Program-made: the position numbers and the translations under genes
Shown: piece after piece, positions 34,458 to 44,013 of the stretch
Layout of the letters: each line of letters opens with the position of its first letter
How positions within the stretch are numbered: position 1 is the stretch's first letter
The notes under the pieces: generated by a model
The model's input: the letters and a program-made list of their open reading frames with translations, nothing else
Database searches by the model: none
Told to the model about the DNA's origin: nothing
NCBI RefSeq assembly: GCF_018362995.1
Contig: NZ_CP074372.1
Location: forward strand, 4,774,001-4,838,000
Direction of reading: 5' to 3'
From: Chryseobacterium indologenes
GTDB lineage: Bacteria; Bacteroidota; Bacteroidia; Flavobacteriales; Weeksellaceae
Length of the DNA stretch: 64,000 bases

Positions 34458-36530
34458 TTAATATTTCAGCATTTCTTCGATCTTACTGCTGAGCTTTTCA
34501 GCATTAGGAAGCATTTCTTTTTCCAGTATCAGGTTAATTGGGACAGCTGGAACATCCAGTGATCCCATGGTTTCTACTGGTGCATCAAGATATTTGAAGC
34601 AGTTTTTAGAGATACGGTGGGCAAAAGCTTCTGCAAAAGAGTTGTTAAGCTGTTCTTCAGTGAGAACGATACATTTTCCGTGAGCCTTTACTCTTTCAAA
34701 AACAAGTTCTTCATCCAGAGGAATTAATGTTCTTAAGTCAATCACTTCAACTCTTCCATTGAAATTCTTAACGGCTTCTTTAGCCCAGTAAACTCCCATT
34801 CCATAAGTAACCACTAATAAGGTTCTGCCTTTTTCAGTTTCCTCCTTATCAGCTTCGATGATTACTTTACCTTTTCCAAACGGAAGAACATAATCTTCAG
34901 CCGGTTCTATCGTTTTAGCATCTTCGGTTCCCGGAACTTTACTCCAGTATAATCCTTTATGTTCAAGCATTACCACCGGGTTCGGATCGTAATAAGCGGC
35001 TTTTAATAGACCTTTAAAATCTGCTGCATTACTTGGATATGCTATTTTGATTCCTTTAATATTGGCTAAAATACTTTCAACACTTCCACTGTGGTAAGGA
35101 CCGCCGCCGCCATATGCCCCGATAGGAACGCGGATGATGTTGCTTACAGGGAATTTTCCGCCACTCAAATAATTGGATTTTGAAATCTCCGTGATTAGCT
35201 GGTTGATTCCCGGATAAATATAATCCGCAAACTGAACTTCGACAATTGGTTTTAAGCCCACAGCACTCATTCCCGCTGTAGATCCAATGATATAAGCTTC
35301 CTGAATGGCTGTATTGAAAACTCTTTTACTTCCGAATTTTTTTCCTAAAGTAACCGTTTCACGGAAAACCCCACCAATTCTTTCACCGACATCCTGCCCG
35401 TAAAGAAGAGCTTCAGGGTGTTTCCACATCAGTTCCTGAATAGCATGGATAGCAGCATCCACCATTACAATTTTTTCTCCGTTGGCTGGCTCACGTGTTC
35501 CTGCTTCCTCAGTAATAGGAGTGGGTGCAAAAACGTGCTGCATTACGGTTTCAGGCTTTGGATCTTCTGCATTTTTAGCTTTTTCAAAAGCTTCTTCTGC
35601 TTCAAGACGTGCCTTTTTCGTGATTTGCTTTAAAAGATCTTCGTCAATTCCTGTTTCCAGTAAATGTTTTCTAAGGATTTCTCCCGGATCTTTAGCTCTA
35701 TGTTTAGTTAAATCTTCTTCGTCTCTATAGAATTCTCTTCTTACTCCGGAAGTATGGTGGCCGATCAAAACTGTTTTTGCACAAACAACTAAAGGTTTTC
35801 TTTCTGTTCTTACAAAATCTACGGCCTTCTTCATCGCTTCGAAACTTTCTATGAAATCTGTTCCGTCTACTCTCATTCTGCTTAATCCGGTGAATCCGGC
35901 AACAAAATCATAGGCATCACAGGTTCTTGCTTCGTCCTTCGTTACGGAAATTCCCCATTCATTATCCTGTACAAGGAAGATGATAGGAAGCTGATGTAAA
36001 GCTGCAAACTGTAAAGCCTCACTCACTTCACCTTCTGTAACAGAATTGTCTCCCAGGCTGCAGACCACAACAGGATTGTTTTCAAATTCCTGCAGATTGA
36101 AGTCCTGAATGTATTTGATTCCCTGTGCTACTCCTGTAGTAGGGATGGTTTGCATTCCGGTTGCAGAACTCTGATGAACAATCTTAGGTTTGTTTTCATC
36201 CCTGCTTGAAGGATGGGAATAATAAGATCTTCCTCCGGAAAAAGGATCATCAGCTTTAGCCAGTAATTGAAGCATTAACTGATAAGGTTCAAAACCAATT
36301 CCTAAAAGAATACTTTCGTCTCTATAGTAAGGAGAAACCCAGTCTTCTTTTTTTAACTGATATGCTGTTGCAAGCTGGATGGCTTCGTGACCTCTTGAAG
36401 TACTGTGAACGTATTTGCATACGTTTCTGTTTTCTTCATAAATATCAGCCATTGCCTTGGCCAGCATCATATGATTATACGCTTTGAGTAATATATCATG
36501 AGAAACTTTTTCGTGAAGTGCATTTTCCAT
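34458..36530 (-). CDS. 2-oxoacid dehydrogenase E1, alpha and beta fused
   Basis: A thiamine-diphosphate enzyme that decarboxylates branched-chain 2-oxoacids (or pyruvate) and passes the acyl group to E2. About 690 residues: the alpha part (1-335) has the ThDP/Mg motif GDNSVTEGE...QDN (about 161-190), and the beta part (about 350-690) begins MVDAAIHAIQELM with LYGQDVGERIGGVF. The two are separate genes in many bacteria. A fused form annotated as alpha/beta 2-oxoisovalerate dehydrogenase is known from Bacteroidota. I use the ATG at 36528-36530 (MENALHEK), not the longer frame to 36557, which overlaps the upstream palindrome. E2 and E3 are not in the window. Confidence 0.93.
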   Translation of the reverse strand: MENALHEKVSHDILLKAYNHMMLAKAMADIYEENRNVCKYVHSTSRGHEAIQLATAYQLKKEDWVSPYYRDESILLGIGFEPYQLMLQLLAKADDPFSGGRSYYSHPSSRDENKPKIVHQSSATGMQTIPTTGVAQGIKYIQDFNLQEFENNPVVVCSLGDNSVTEGEVSEALQFAALHQLPIIFLVQDNEWGISVTKDEARTCDAYDFVAGFTGLSRMRVDGTDFIESFEAMKKAVDFVRTERKPLVVCAKTVLIGHHTSGVRREFYRDEEDLTKHRAKDPGEILRKHLLETGIDEDLLKQITKKARLEAEEAFEKAKNAEDPKPETVMQHVFAPTPITEEAGTREPANGEKIVMVDAAIHAIQELMWKHPEALLYGQDVGERIGGVFRETVTLGKKFGSKRVFNTAIQEAYIIGSTAGMSAVGLKPIVEVQFADYIYPGINQLITEISKSNYLSGGKFPVSNIIRVPIGAYGGGGPYHSGSVESILANIKGIKIAYPSNAADFKGLLKAAYYDPNPVVMLEHKGLYWSKVPGTEDAKTIEPAEDYVLPFGKGKVIIEADKEETEKGRTLLVVTYGMGVYWAKEAVKNFNGRVEVIDLRTLIPLDEELVFERVKAHGKCIVLTEEQLNNSFAEAFAHRISKNCFKYLDAPVETMGSLDVPAVPINLILEKEMLPNAEKLSSKIEEMLKY

Positions 36531-36547
36531 AGGAAGCAAATATACAT

Positions 36548-36583
36548 AAAAAAACAAAATACTAACAACTGTTAGTATTTTGT
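36548..36583 (-). terminator. 30-bp perfect palindrome with T run, probable terminator
   Basis: Arms of 14 bp (ACAAAATACTAACA and complement, 36554-36567 and 36570-36583) with a 2-nt centre. In minus sense seven T follow. It lies 22 nt after the protease stop and 23 nt before the E1 start. The core is TAACA-AC-TGTTA, so it may also be a regulator site for E1. Confidence 0.7.
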
Positions 36584-36605
36584 AAAAAATCTTTGTTTAT
36601 ATAGG

Positions 36606-38747
36606 TTATTCCTTGATCACTTTTTTAGAAATAACATCTTTGTCTGTTTTTACTTCAATGATGTATATCCCTTTTGTATAAGAAGATAAATCTATTGTTT
36701 CCTTCTCATTATTAATAGTACCGCTTTGTAATTTCTTACCGGTAAGGTCATATACATTGAATGTAGATTTTTTAGGAGCTTTTAGAATGTTTGTAAAATC
36801 TTTCGTTACCGTAGGAGCAATGGCAAGACTGTTAAGAGGGCTTGCAGCATCCTTAGTTCCTAATAACTCAGTAAATCCGGTTACTATGACAGAATAGTTT
36901 TGAGGGGCATTACCTCCTGTATTGTTTTTCAGTATACCTTTATTGGTAATTTCTATTTTATAGGTTCTTCCGGCAACCGGAGCATCAATTACAACCTGTT
37001 CCACATTATCTACAGTATTATCTCCTTTGGTAGCAGGAGTCATTGGGCTATTGGCATCCAGTTTCCATGGATAATAAACTGTGTTTGTAGTAGTATCTGT
37101 AATTTTCAGATCCAGATCATTGATTAATTTGGAGCCTCTGTTATTGTAAATATTACTCCATTGACTAGTAAAGTTGGTAAACTCAGGATCTACCCATGAT
37201 ATCGTAACTTTTAACGGCTCAGAGCCGGATGCTTTTACTGTTTTTACATTGGCAACTCCGCTGTTTAATGTTTCATCATTAAAGATAATGCTGTTGTTGG
37301 ATTTCCCTACAAGAAGTTCAGCTCCTTTTTTTGCATCAATAAATCCCCAGCCAAATTGTGGGTCAGGGCCAATATTTCCTGCTTCTTTTGCTGAGTGTAC
37401 CATTAAGGTTTTTGCTGATGCGGCATTTAATAAGCTTCCGGAAAACAGTTGTTTGTTAATCTGTGTCCAAAGTCCAACGATACCTGTTACTACAGGTGCA
37501 GAATAAGAAGTCCCATCTCCAACGGTGATCTTACTTCCTCCTGTGGCATTATTATCAGTCCATGCACTGGCAACTTCTGTTCCTACAGCAGTAATATCCG
37601 GTTTGATACCTCCATCATCTCTTGGTCCTGCACTACTATAAACAGAATGAATAACGTCAGAAGAATTGGTATATCTTCCGTCATTAGTTGTAATTCTATC
37701 CGCTGCTGCTACAACGATAATATTTTTCCCTAGAGAGCCAATTCCTATACAGTCATACCCTTGAGCGCAATTATTGGGAGGTAAAACATCGGTTGCTGTG
37801 AATTCAACTAAATTTCCAGAATTATCCCTATAATACTTTTTATAAGTACTTGTATCAGCACTAGGCCCTTCACCAAATGAGTTTCCGGCAGATTTTACAA
37901 TGATGTAAAAAGGGTTGTTGTATACAATCTGATCATAATCACGGTCATTGGTATGATAAGTTCCCTGAGCATCAAATGTAGTATTGGGGCTTGAAAATGC
38001 TCCATTCCATACCCATGAAGGTTCATTATTAATCAGTTGAGGATCTGCCCATCCCTGATTGGTTCCATAGGAATGATTGGAAATATTGGGTTGAGCTGTT
38101 GTGATTTTTTGAAATACTGTTTTTTGGGTAGTTTCGCCGTCCAGAACAGAAGTTCCAAAAGCATAAGCATCTATAGTAGAGTTTGGTGCAATCCCTTTGA
38201 AATTAACCTGTCTTGTTGTACCATTTGTAAACGTTACAGTGTATGGGTAATCTTTTGCGCCTATAAAGCTGGAAACAGCTGTTGCGTGATCCCCATAGTT
38301 GACAGTGCTGCTTTCTTTGTTCGTTATTCTATTGGGTAAATTATTAAAGAAAACGTGACCAGCAAATACTCTTGCTACACCGGATGAGGTGCTTCCGTCG
38401 AAAATGGTGAACTTAATTCCTTCTCCATTAAAGGACCCTGTTAAACCTGTAATAGTTCCTCCCTGTAAAAAATCAGAATTGGAGTTTTTAATCTGGTCCA
38501 TGTCATGAGCTTGAAAAAAATAGGGTCTGTTATCGGGTAAAAATCCTGCCAGATTGGTTCTTTGCTGCTCAATCTCTTTTAAAACTTCGGGAGTTTTGTT
38601 AGTGCCATATCGTTTAGATACATAAGAATCAAACCTATCATTGTTGTCTATTCTTTGACGCTCTAATTTTCTATTTAATTCTTCATTATTTTGCGCACTT
38701 GTCAATGTAACGATCAATGTGCTGATTAAAAGTAATTGTTTCTTCAT
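36606..38747 (-). CDS. S8 (subtilisin-like) serine protease with T9SS sorting domain
   Basis: A 713-residue secreted protease. Signal peptide about 1-19. The catalytic triad is Asp117 (IFDGS), His154 (GDHATAV) and Ser414 (GTSYSAP), with oxyanion Asn289 (SAGNS). A beta-sandwich of about 150 residues follows the catalytic domain (about 490-640), as in many subtilases. Residues about 645-713 are a type A T9SS sorting domain, ending GIYIIEVKTDKDVISKKVIKE. It should act at the cell surface or in the medium on proteins. It has its own TAnnTTTG promoter box and probable terminator, so it is monocistronic. Confidence 0.93.
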   Translation of the reverse strand: MKKQLLLISTLIVTLTSAQNNEELNRKLERQRIDNNDRFDSYVSKRYGTNKTPEVLKEIEQQRTNLAGFLPDNRPYFFQAHDMDQIKNSNSDFLQGGTITGLTGSFNGEGIKFTIFDGSTSSGVARVFAGHVFFNNLPNRITNKESSTVNYGDHATAVSSFIGAKDYPYTVTFTNGTTRQVNFKGIAPNSTIDAYAFGTSVLDGETTQKTVFQKITTAQPNISNHSYGTNQGWADPQLINNEPSWVWNGAFSSPNTTFDAQGTYHTNDRDYDQIVYNNPFYIIVKSAGNSFGEGPSADTSTYKKYYRDNSGNLVEFTATDVLPPNNCAQGYDCIGIGSLGKNIIVVAAADRITTNDGRYTNSSDVIHSVYSSAGPRDDGGIKPDITAVGTEVASAWTDNNATGGSKITVGDGTSYSAPVVTGIVGLWTQINKQLFSGSLLNAASAKTLMVHSAKEAGNIGPDPQFGWGFIDAKKGAELLVGKSNNSIIFNDETLNSGVANVKTVKASGSEPLKVTISWVDPEFTNFTSQWSNIYNNRGSKLINDLDLKITDTTTNTVYYPWKLDANSPMTPATKGDNTVDNVEQVVIDAPVAGRTYKIEITNKGILKNNTGGNAPQNYSVIVTGFTELLGTKDAASPLNSLAIAPTVTKDFTNILKAPKKSTFNVYDLTGKKLQSGTINNEKETIDLSSYTKGIYIIEVKTDKDVISKKVIKE

Positions 38748-38781
38748 TTTTGAGTAATAAATTGTAAAAATTATAGTTGAT

Positions 38782-38789
38782 CAAATTTA
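38782..38789 (-). promoter_or_regulatory. TAnnTTTG -7 box for the protease gene
   Basis: In minus sense TAAATTTG, an exact match, 34 nt before the ATG at 38745-38747. Confidence 0.5.
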
Positions 38790-39010
38790 TAGCAAAAAAC
38801 TGATAACTAGTTGGTTTTGGTAAATAATTCTAATTTTTTTAATAATATTTTAATATTTTATTTCATGCTTGTTTGAGTTGTTTATATTTTTAATAAAATG
38901 TATGAATTTTGTTATCGTGAATTATGGTTTATTCTTGATGTTTGGTATAAATTAATTGGAAAAAATGGAGTAACTTTACATTCTCTTTTATAAAAAAGTT
39001 AGAACATTAT

Positions 39011-42000
39011 ATGTATTTAATTTTTGACACAGAAACAACAGGTTTACCAAAAAATTTCAACGCTCCGCTTTCAGATTCGGAAAACTGGCCAAGAATGGTT
39101 CAGATTGCATGGCAGGTACATGATGATGACGGGAATTTGGTTGAAAACCAGGATTATATAATAAAACCTGAAGGGTATGATATTCCCTTCAACGCAGCCC
39201 GTATTCACGGAATTACTACAAAAATTGCCAATGAAGAAGGCCGCGACCTTGAAGAAGTTTTAAAAGAATTTGCTGAAGTTTTAGATAGAGTAAGAGTCGT
39301 TTCCGGACACAATGTAGAATTCGATTACAATATCGTAGGAGCGGAATTTTACAGAAAAAACCTTAAAGATAATCTGCAGGAAAAACCCAAAGCAGATACC
39401 ATGATTTTGGGAACCGACTTCTGCCAGTTAGGCGGAGGTAGGGGTGGGAAATACAAGTCTCCAAAACTTGAAGAACTTTATGAAAAGCTTTATGGAAGCA
39501 AGTTTGATGAAGCCCATAATGCTGCTGCCGACGTAAATGCTACCGCAAGAGCTTTCTTTGAAATGATAAGAATTGGAGTGGTTCCCGCAGAAACATTAAA
39601 GATTTCTGAGGATCAGCTGGCGTATTTCAAGAGCCTTTATCCGGATCCGATAAAGCCTTTCAATATTGTTATCAGAAGGCAGGTTGCAGATTTTCATAAT
39701 AAGAAAAAGCAGCAGGATTTCGGAAGTGTCGATGAAATTGATCTGGGCAAATATTTCAATTTTGACAATCACAGTGTTTTCTCAACGTTAATGGCGACTT
39801 CCAGCATTAATGATTTAATTAAAAAAGCTACGGATGACAATTTCCCTGCCGTTGGAATGGTGGATTTGGGAAATATGATGGGTGCTTTCAAATTTGTTTC
39901 GGCAATTGAAGGGGCAAATGCAGACCGTGCAAAAAAGCATAAAGAATATCTGGCGAAAAAGCAGGAAGCAGAGGAAAACGGAGAAGAATTTAATGAGGCT
40001 GAACCTGTATCAGAACCTTTAATTCCTGTTGTAGGTTGTGAATTTTATATTTCAGACCGTTACGAACAGAAACAGTTTACCAAAGATGATCCCGACAGAA
40101 GAACGCAAGTGGTTTTGCTGGCGAAAGATTTTGAAGGATATAAAAATTTAGCAAAACTTTCAAGTATCGGTTTTTTAAAAGGATTTTATTTTGGAGTTCC
40201 AAGGATCAGCAGGGAATTGATTGCTGAGTATAAAGAAGGTTTAATCGCCCTTACTTCCGGAATTCTGGGAGATATTCCGGATGCTATTTTAAATACCGGT
40301 GAGCAAAAAGGAGAGGAACTTTTCAAATGGTGGAAAGATACTTTTGAAGATGACTTTTATGTTCAGATTCAAAATCATAAACTGCCTGAAGAAGAGCACT
40401 TAAATGATGTTTTACTGCATTTTGCAGATAAATATAATGTTAAAATCTTAGCCCAGAACGAAACTTTTTATACCAATAAAGACGATTCTAATATTCAGGA
40501 TATTGTAAGCTGTATCAAAGACGGGGAAAAATTGACAACTCCTGTCGGAAAAGGCTTTGGGAAGAGAAGAGGATTGGCTACCGGGGAATATTACATCAAA
40601 AATTCTGACGAAATAAAAGAAGCTTTTTTAGCTTATCCAGATGCTTTTGATGCTTATGAAGAATTCACTGCAAAATTTAAACCTTATACCTTAAAAAGGG
40701 ACGTTTTACTTCCAAAATTCGATATTCCGGAAGAATTTATTCATTCCGAAGATGAGATTGATGGCGGGAAACGTGGTGAAATGGCCTATTTGAGACATTT
40801 AACATATGAAGGTGCGAAAAAAAGATATGTAGATACGGGGATCACAGACGAAATTAAAGAACGTCTGGATTTTGAGCTGGAAGTAGTTGCTAATACAGGA
40901 TATCCAGGTTACTTCCTTATTGTACAGGATTTTTGTAACGAAGCAAGAAAAATGGGGGTTTGGGTTGGTCCGGGCCGTGGTTCTGCTGCAGGTTCTGCTG
41001 TAGCGTATTGTACAGGAATTACCAACGTAGATCCTATTAAATATGATTTGCTTTTTGAGAGATTTCTGAATCCGGAGAGGGTTTCCATGCCGGATATTGA
41101 TATTGACTTTGATGATGAGGGACGTGATAAAATCATCAAATGGGTAGTTGAGAAATACGGTAAAAATCAGGTAGCACAGATTATTACCTATTCTGTTTTA
41201 GGAGGAAAATCTGCAATTAAAGATGCGGGAAGAGTATTGGATGTCCCGATTCCTGATACGAATAATATTGCAAAATTAATTCCGCCAAGCCCGGGGATGA
41301 ACATTGCAAAAGCTTTATCTAAATATGATAAGCTAAAACCGGAAGAACAAATGCTTGTTGATGAAATGAGATATGTTCTGAATAGTCCGGATGATGCCCG
41401 TCATGACGTGCTTGCGAGTGCGAAAAAAATGGAAGGCTGTATCAGAAATACCGGTATTCATGCCTGCGGGGTGATTATTACTCCGGAAGATGTAAGTAAT
41501 CTTGTGCCGGTAACCATCGCTGCAAAGGATGCGGATATTCTTGTTTCGCAGTTTGATAACTCCGTGGCGGAAAGTGCAGGTCTTCTGAAGATGGACTTCC
41601 TGGGGTTGAGAACTTTGACGATCATTAAGGATGCATTAAAGCTTGTAAAGGCAAGATATAATATAGATATTGATCCGGATCTTATTCCGCTTGATGATGC
41701 CAAAACATATCAGTTGTTTAAAGAAGGACGAACAGTAGGGATTTTCCAGTATGAAAGTCCCGGGATGCAAAAATACATGAGGGAGCTTAAACCAACGGTT
41801 TTTGCCGACCTTATTGCCATGAACGCCTTGTACCGTCCGGGTCCTATTAAATATATTCCAAACTTCATTAACAGAAAGCACGGAATTGAAGAGATCGTTT
41901 ATGACTTACCGGAAACAGAAGAATATTTAAAAGAAACCTACGGGATTACCGTTTATCAGGAGCAGGTAATGCTTTTGTCCCAGAAATTGGCCAATTTTAC

Positions 42001-43678
42001 TAAAGGTGAAGCCGATACTTTGAGAAAAGCGATGGGTAAAAAGCAGATTGATGTCCTTAATAAAATGTACCCGAAATTCATTGAAGGAGGCAGAAAGAAC
42101 AACCTGAATGAAGAAAGGCTGGAAAAAATCTGGAATGACTGGAAGGCCTTTGCAGAATATGCCTTCAACAAATCTCACTCTACCTGTTATGCATTTATTG
42201 CTTACCAGACAGCTTATCTGAAAGCTAATTATCCTGCAGAGTACATGGCGAGCGTAATGAGTAATAACATTAACAATACGGATTCAATTACCATGTTCAT
42301 GGAGGATTGTAAAAGTATGGGAGTGGATGTACTGGGACCGGATGTAAATGAATCTCAATATAAGTTCTCTGTAAACGAAAAAGGACAGATCCGTTTCGGC
42401 CTGGGAGCAATCAAAGGGATTGGGGAAGGTCCGAGTGAAGGAATTACACGGGAAAGAGCGAATGGAAGATTCAAAAATATTTATGATTTCTTTGAAAGAA
42501 TTCTGCCTTCGCAGATGAATAAAAGGGTAGCGGAAAGTTTGGTTCTTGCGGGAGCTTTTGATGAATTGGATTCTTTCCACAGAGGTCAGTATTTTGATAT
42601 TGATATGTCTGGAAGAACGAATCTCGAAAGGTTGATCAGATACGGACAAAGCTTCCAGGAAAGTAAAAATGAGATGGAACATTCTCTTTTTGCGGATTTT
42701 GCAGAAGAAGTTCAGATTGAGCAGCCGAAATTGGCACCCTGCCCGGAATGGCCAAATATGCATAAGCTTAATAAAGAGAAGGAAACCATCGGATTTTATC
42801 TCTCTGCGCATCCTTTGGATGAATTTAAATACCAATATCAGTTTATGCAGGGACAGCTTTCTAAAAAGTCTGTATTGGAAAAAGATGAGGAAAAAGTGGT
42901 CATAGATGAAGCGCCAATTCTGGAAAAAGACTCTACTGATGAGGTTGCAGATCTTATAGAAATTGTTTCTGATGACATCGTTGCCGGTGAAGAGGAAGAG
43001 ATCATAGAAGAAGTTACAAAAAAAGCTGAACCGAAAGGAGTTTTTCATTTTTTGAATCTTGATGAAGTAGACGCTTATAAAGAACAGGCTTTTGCCAATA
43101 AACAGGAAGAGCTTTTTGAAGAAAAGAAAAAAGACTGGAAAACCCTGCAAAAAGAAAGAGAAAACGGTGGCGGTGGAAAAGAATATACTGTTGCCGGTCT
43201 GATCACAGAATATGTGGTGAAAGATGGTTTCAGAAGTGGTGAAAAAGTAGCTTTTGTTACCCTGGAGGATTATTCGGGATCTTATTCATTCAGATTGGGA
43301 GACCGGGATTATATGAGGCTGAAGGAAAAGCTGGAAGTTCAGAGGTTTGTTATTTTCAAAATAAAATTTGCTCAGGTGAAAGATGGAAGAGTCTTCGTAA
43401 ATGTGAATGATGTGATAGAGCTTCAGGAAGCATTCGAACGATTTGCGAAGAGTATATCTTTGGTTATGGATGTTATGGATGTACGGGCTGAAGATCTTGA
43501 CTTTTTCAGAACGGTTCTTGATAGAAACAAAGGAAATCAAAAGTTGAAATTCTTTATCAAAAATCTTGAAGATGATTCCCATATTGAAGTACAATCGATG
43601 AAACATTCGGTGGATTTGAATGGGGATTTGATTAAAGAAATTCAGCTTCTTAATAAATATGAGTTTTATTTAAACTAA
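39011..43678 (+). CDS. dnaE: DNA polymerase III alpha subunit with fused N-terminal exonuclease
   Basis: Replicative polymerase of 1555 residues, about 400 longer than E. coli DnaE. Residues 1-190 are a complete DEDDh proofreading exonuclease like DnaQ: Asp6, Glu8, Asp105 (HNVEFD), His169 and Asp174 (HNAAADVNA). The PHP domain (about 245-520) is degenerate: its metal-binding HxH and DH positions read FDNHS and VDLGN. The polymerase aspartates are in PDIDID (about 695-699) and KMDFLGL (about 862). Tandem helix-hairpin, OB-fold (about 1390-1470) and C-terminal parts follow. An acidic insertion lies at about 1295-1345. Proofreading is probably supplied in cis. Monocistronic, with a terminator after it. 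Confidence 0.96.
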   Translation: MYLIFDTETTGLPKNFNAPLSDSENWPRMVQIAWQVHDDDGNLVENQDYIIKPEGYDIPFNAARIHGITTKIANEEGRDLEEVLKEFAEVLDRVRVVSGHNVEFDYNIVGAEFYRKNLKDNLQEKPKADTMILGTDFCQLGGGRGGKYKSPKLEELYEKLYGSKFDEAHNAAADVNATARAFFEMIRIGVVPAETLKISEDQLAYFKSLYPDPIKPFNIVIRRQVADFHNKKKQQDFGSVDEIDLGKYFNFDNHSVFSTLMATSSINDLIKKATDDNFPAVGMVDLGNMMGAFKFVSAIEGANADRAKKHKEYLAKKQEAEENGEEFNEAEPVSEPLIPVVGCEFYISDRYEQKQFTKDDPDRRTQVVLLAKDFEGYKNLAKLSSIGFLKGFYFGVPRISRELIAEYKEGLIALTSGILGDIPDAILNTGEQKGEELFKWWKDTFEDDFYVQIQNHKLPEEEHLNDVLLHFADKYNVKILAQNETFYTNKDDSNIQDIVSCIKDGEKLTTPVGKGFGKRRGLATGEYYIKNSDEIKEAFLAYPDAFDAYEEFTAKFKPYTLKRDVLLPKFDIPEEFIHSEDEIDGGKRGEMAYLRHLTYEGAKKRYVDTGITDEIKERLDFELEVVANTGYPGYFLIVQDFCNEARKMGVWVGPGRGSAAGSAVAYCTGITNVDPIKYDLLFERFLNPERVSMPDIDIDFDDEGRDKIIKWVVEKYGKNQVAQIITYSVLGGKSAIKDAGRVLDVPIPDTNNIAKLIPPSPGMNIAKALSKYDKLKPEEQMLVDEMRYVLNSPDDARHDVLASAKKMEGCIRNTGIHACGVIITPEDVSNLVPVTIAAKDADILVSQFDNSVAESAGLLKMDFLGLRTLTIIKDALKLVKARYNIDIDPDLIPLDDAKTYQLFKEGRTVGIFQYESPGMQKYMRELKPTVFADLIAMNALYRPGPIKYIPNFINRKHGIEEIVYDLPETEEYLKETYGITVYQEQVMLLSQKLANFTKGEADTLRKAMGKKQIDVLNKMYPKFIEGGRKNNLNEERLEKIWNDWKAFAEYAFNKSHSTCYAFIAYQTAYLKANYPAEYMASVMSNNINNTDSITMFMEDCKSMGVDVLGPDVNESQYKFSVNEKGQIRFGLGAIKGIGEGPSEGITRERANGRFKNIYDFFERILPSQMNKRVAESLVLAGAFDELDSFHRGQYFDIDMSGRTNLERLIRYGQSFQESKNEMEHSLFADFAEEVQIEQPKLAPCPEWPNMHKLNKEKETIGFYLSAHPLDEFKYQYQFMQGQLSKKSVLEKDEEKVVIDEAPILEKDSTDEVADLIEIVSDDIVAGEEEEIIEEVTKKAEPKGVFHFLNLDEVDAYKEQAFANKQEELFEEKKKDWKTLQKERENGGGGKEYTVAGLITEYVVKDGFRSGEKVAFVTLEDYSGSYSFRLGDRDYMRLKEKLEVQRFVIFKIKFAQVKDGRVFVNVNDVIELQEAFERFAKSISLVMDVMDVRAEDLDFFRTVLDRNKGNQKLKFFIKNLEDDSHIEVQSMKHSVDLNGDLIKEIQLLNKYEFYLN

Positions 43679-43697
43679 AAAAATTTACAATAAGTGT

Positions 43698-43728
43698 AGA
43701 GAGTGGCCAAAAGTCACTCTTTTTTTTG
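43698..43728 (+). terminator. intrinsic terminator after dnaE
   Basis: AGAGTG and CACTCT (extendable by two weaker pairs) form a stem, followed by nine T. The remaining gap to 44013 is very AT-rich and holds no gene that I can support, only the leader of the next gene. Confidence 0.8.
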
Positions 43729-44013
43729 TTTGTGTATTATAAGTTTTGATGAAAATTTATAAATAGTTTTTTATAATAAATAGAAAAATTTTCTACAGTC
43801 TATTTTAATGATATACTATGTTAATTGTTTGATTATTAGTATTTTATTTATTTTTCAACAAATTGCGAAATAAATATTTAAATTAAATAAACGTTTGATT
43901 TTATTTGATTTTGTAAGGGTAATTGGCTGTTTATTATTAAAATTTTATGATAATTTTTAATATTTAAAATAATATTTATACATTTATCGCCCTAACTTTT
44001 ATTATTACTATTT

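Noticed and set aside
36531..36557. Longer N-terminus for the E1 protein
   Set aside because: It would overlap the terminator palindrome and starts with an atypical hydrophobic stretch; MENALHEK is a normal family start.
42284..43150. 288-codon open frame on the minus strand inside dnaE
   Set aside because: Shadow of the strongly conserved dnaE frame; the translation is Phe/Arg-rich and has no family features.
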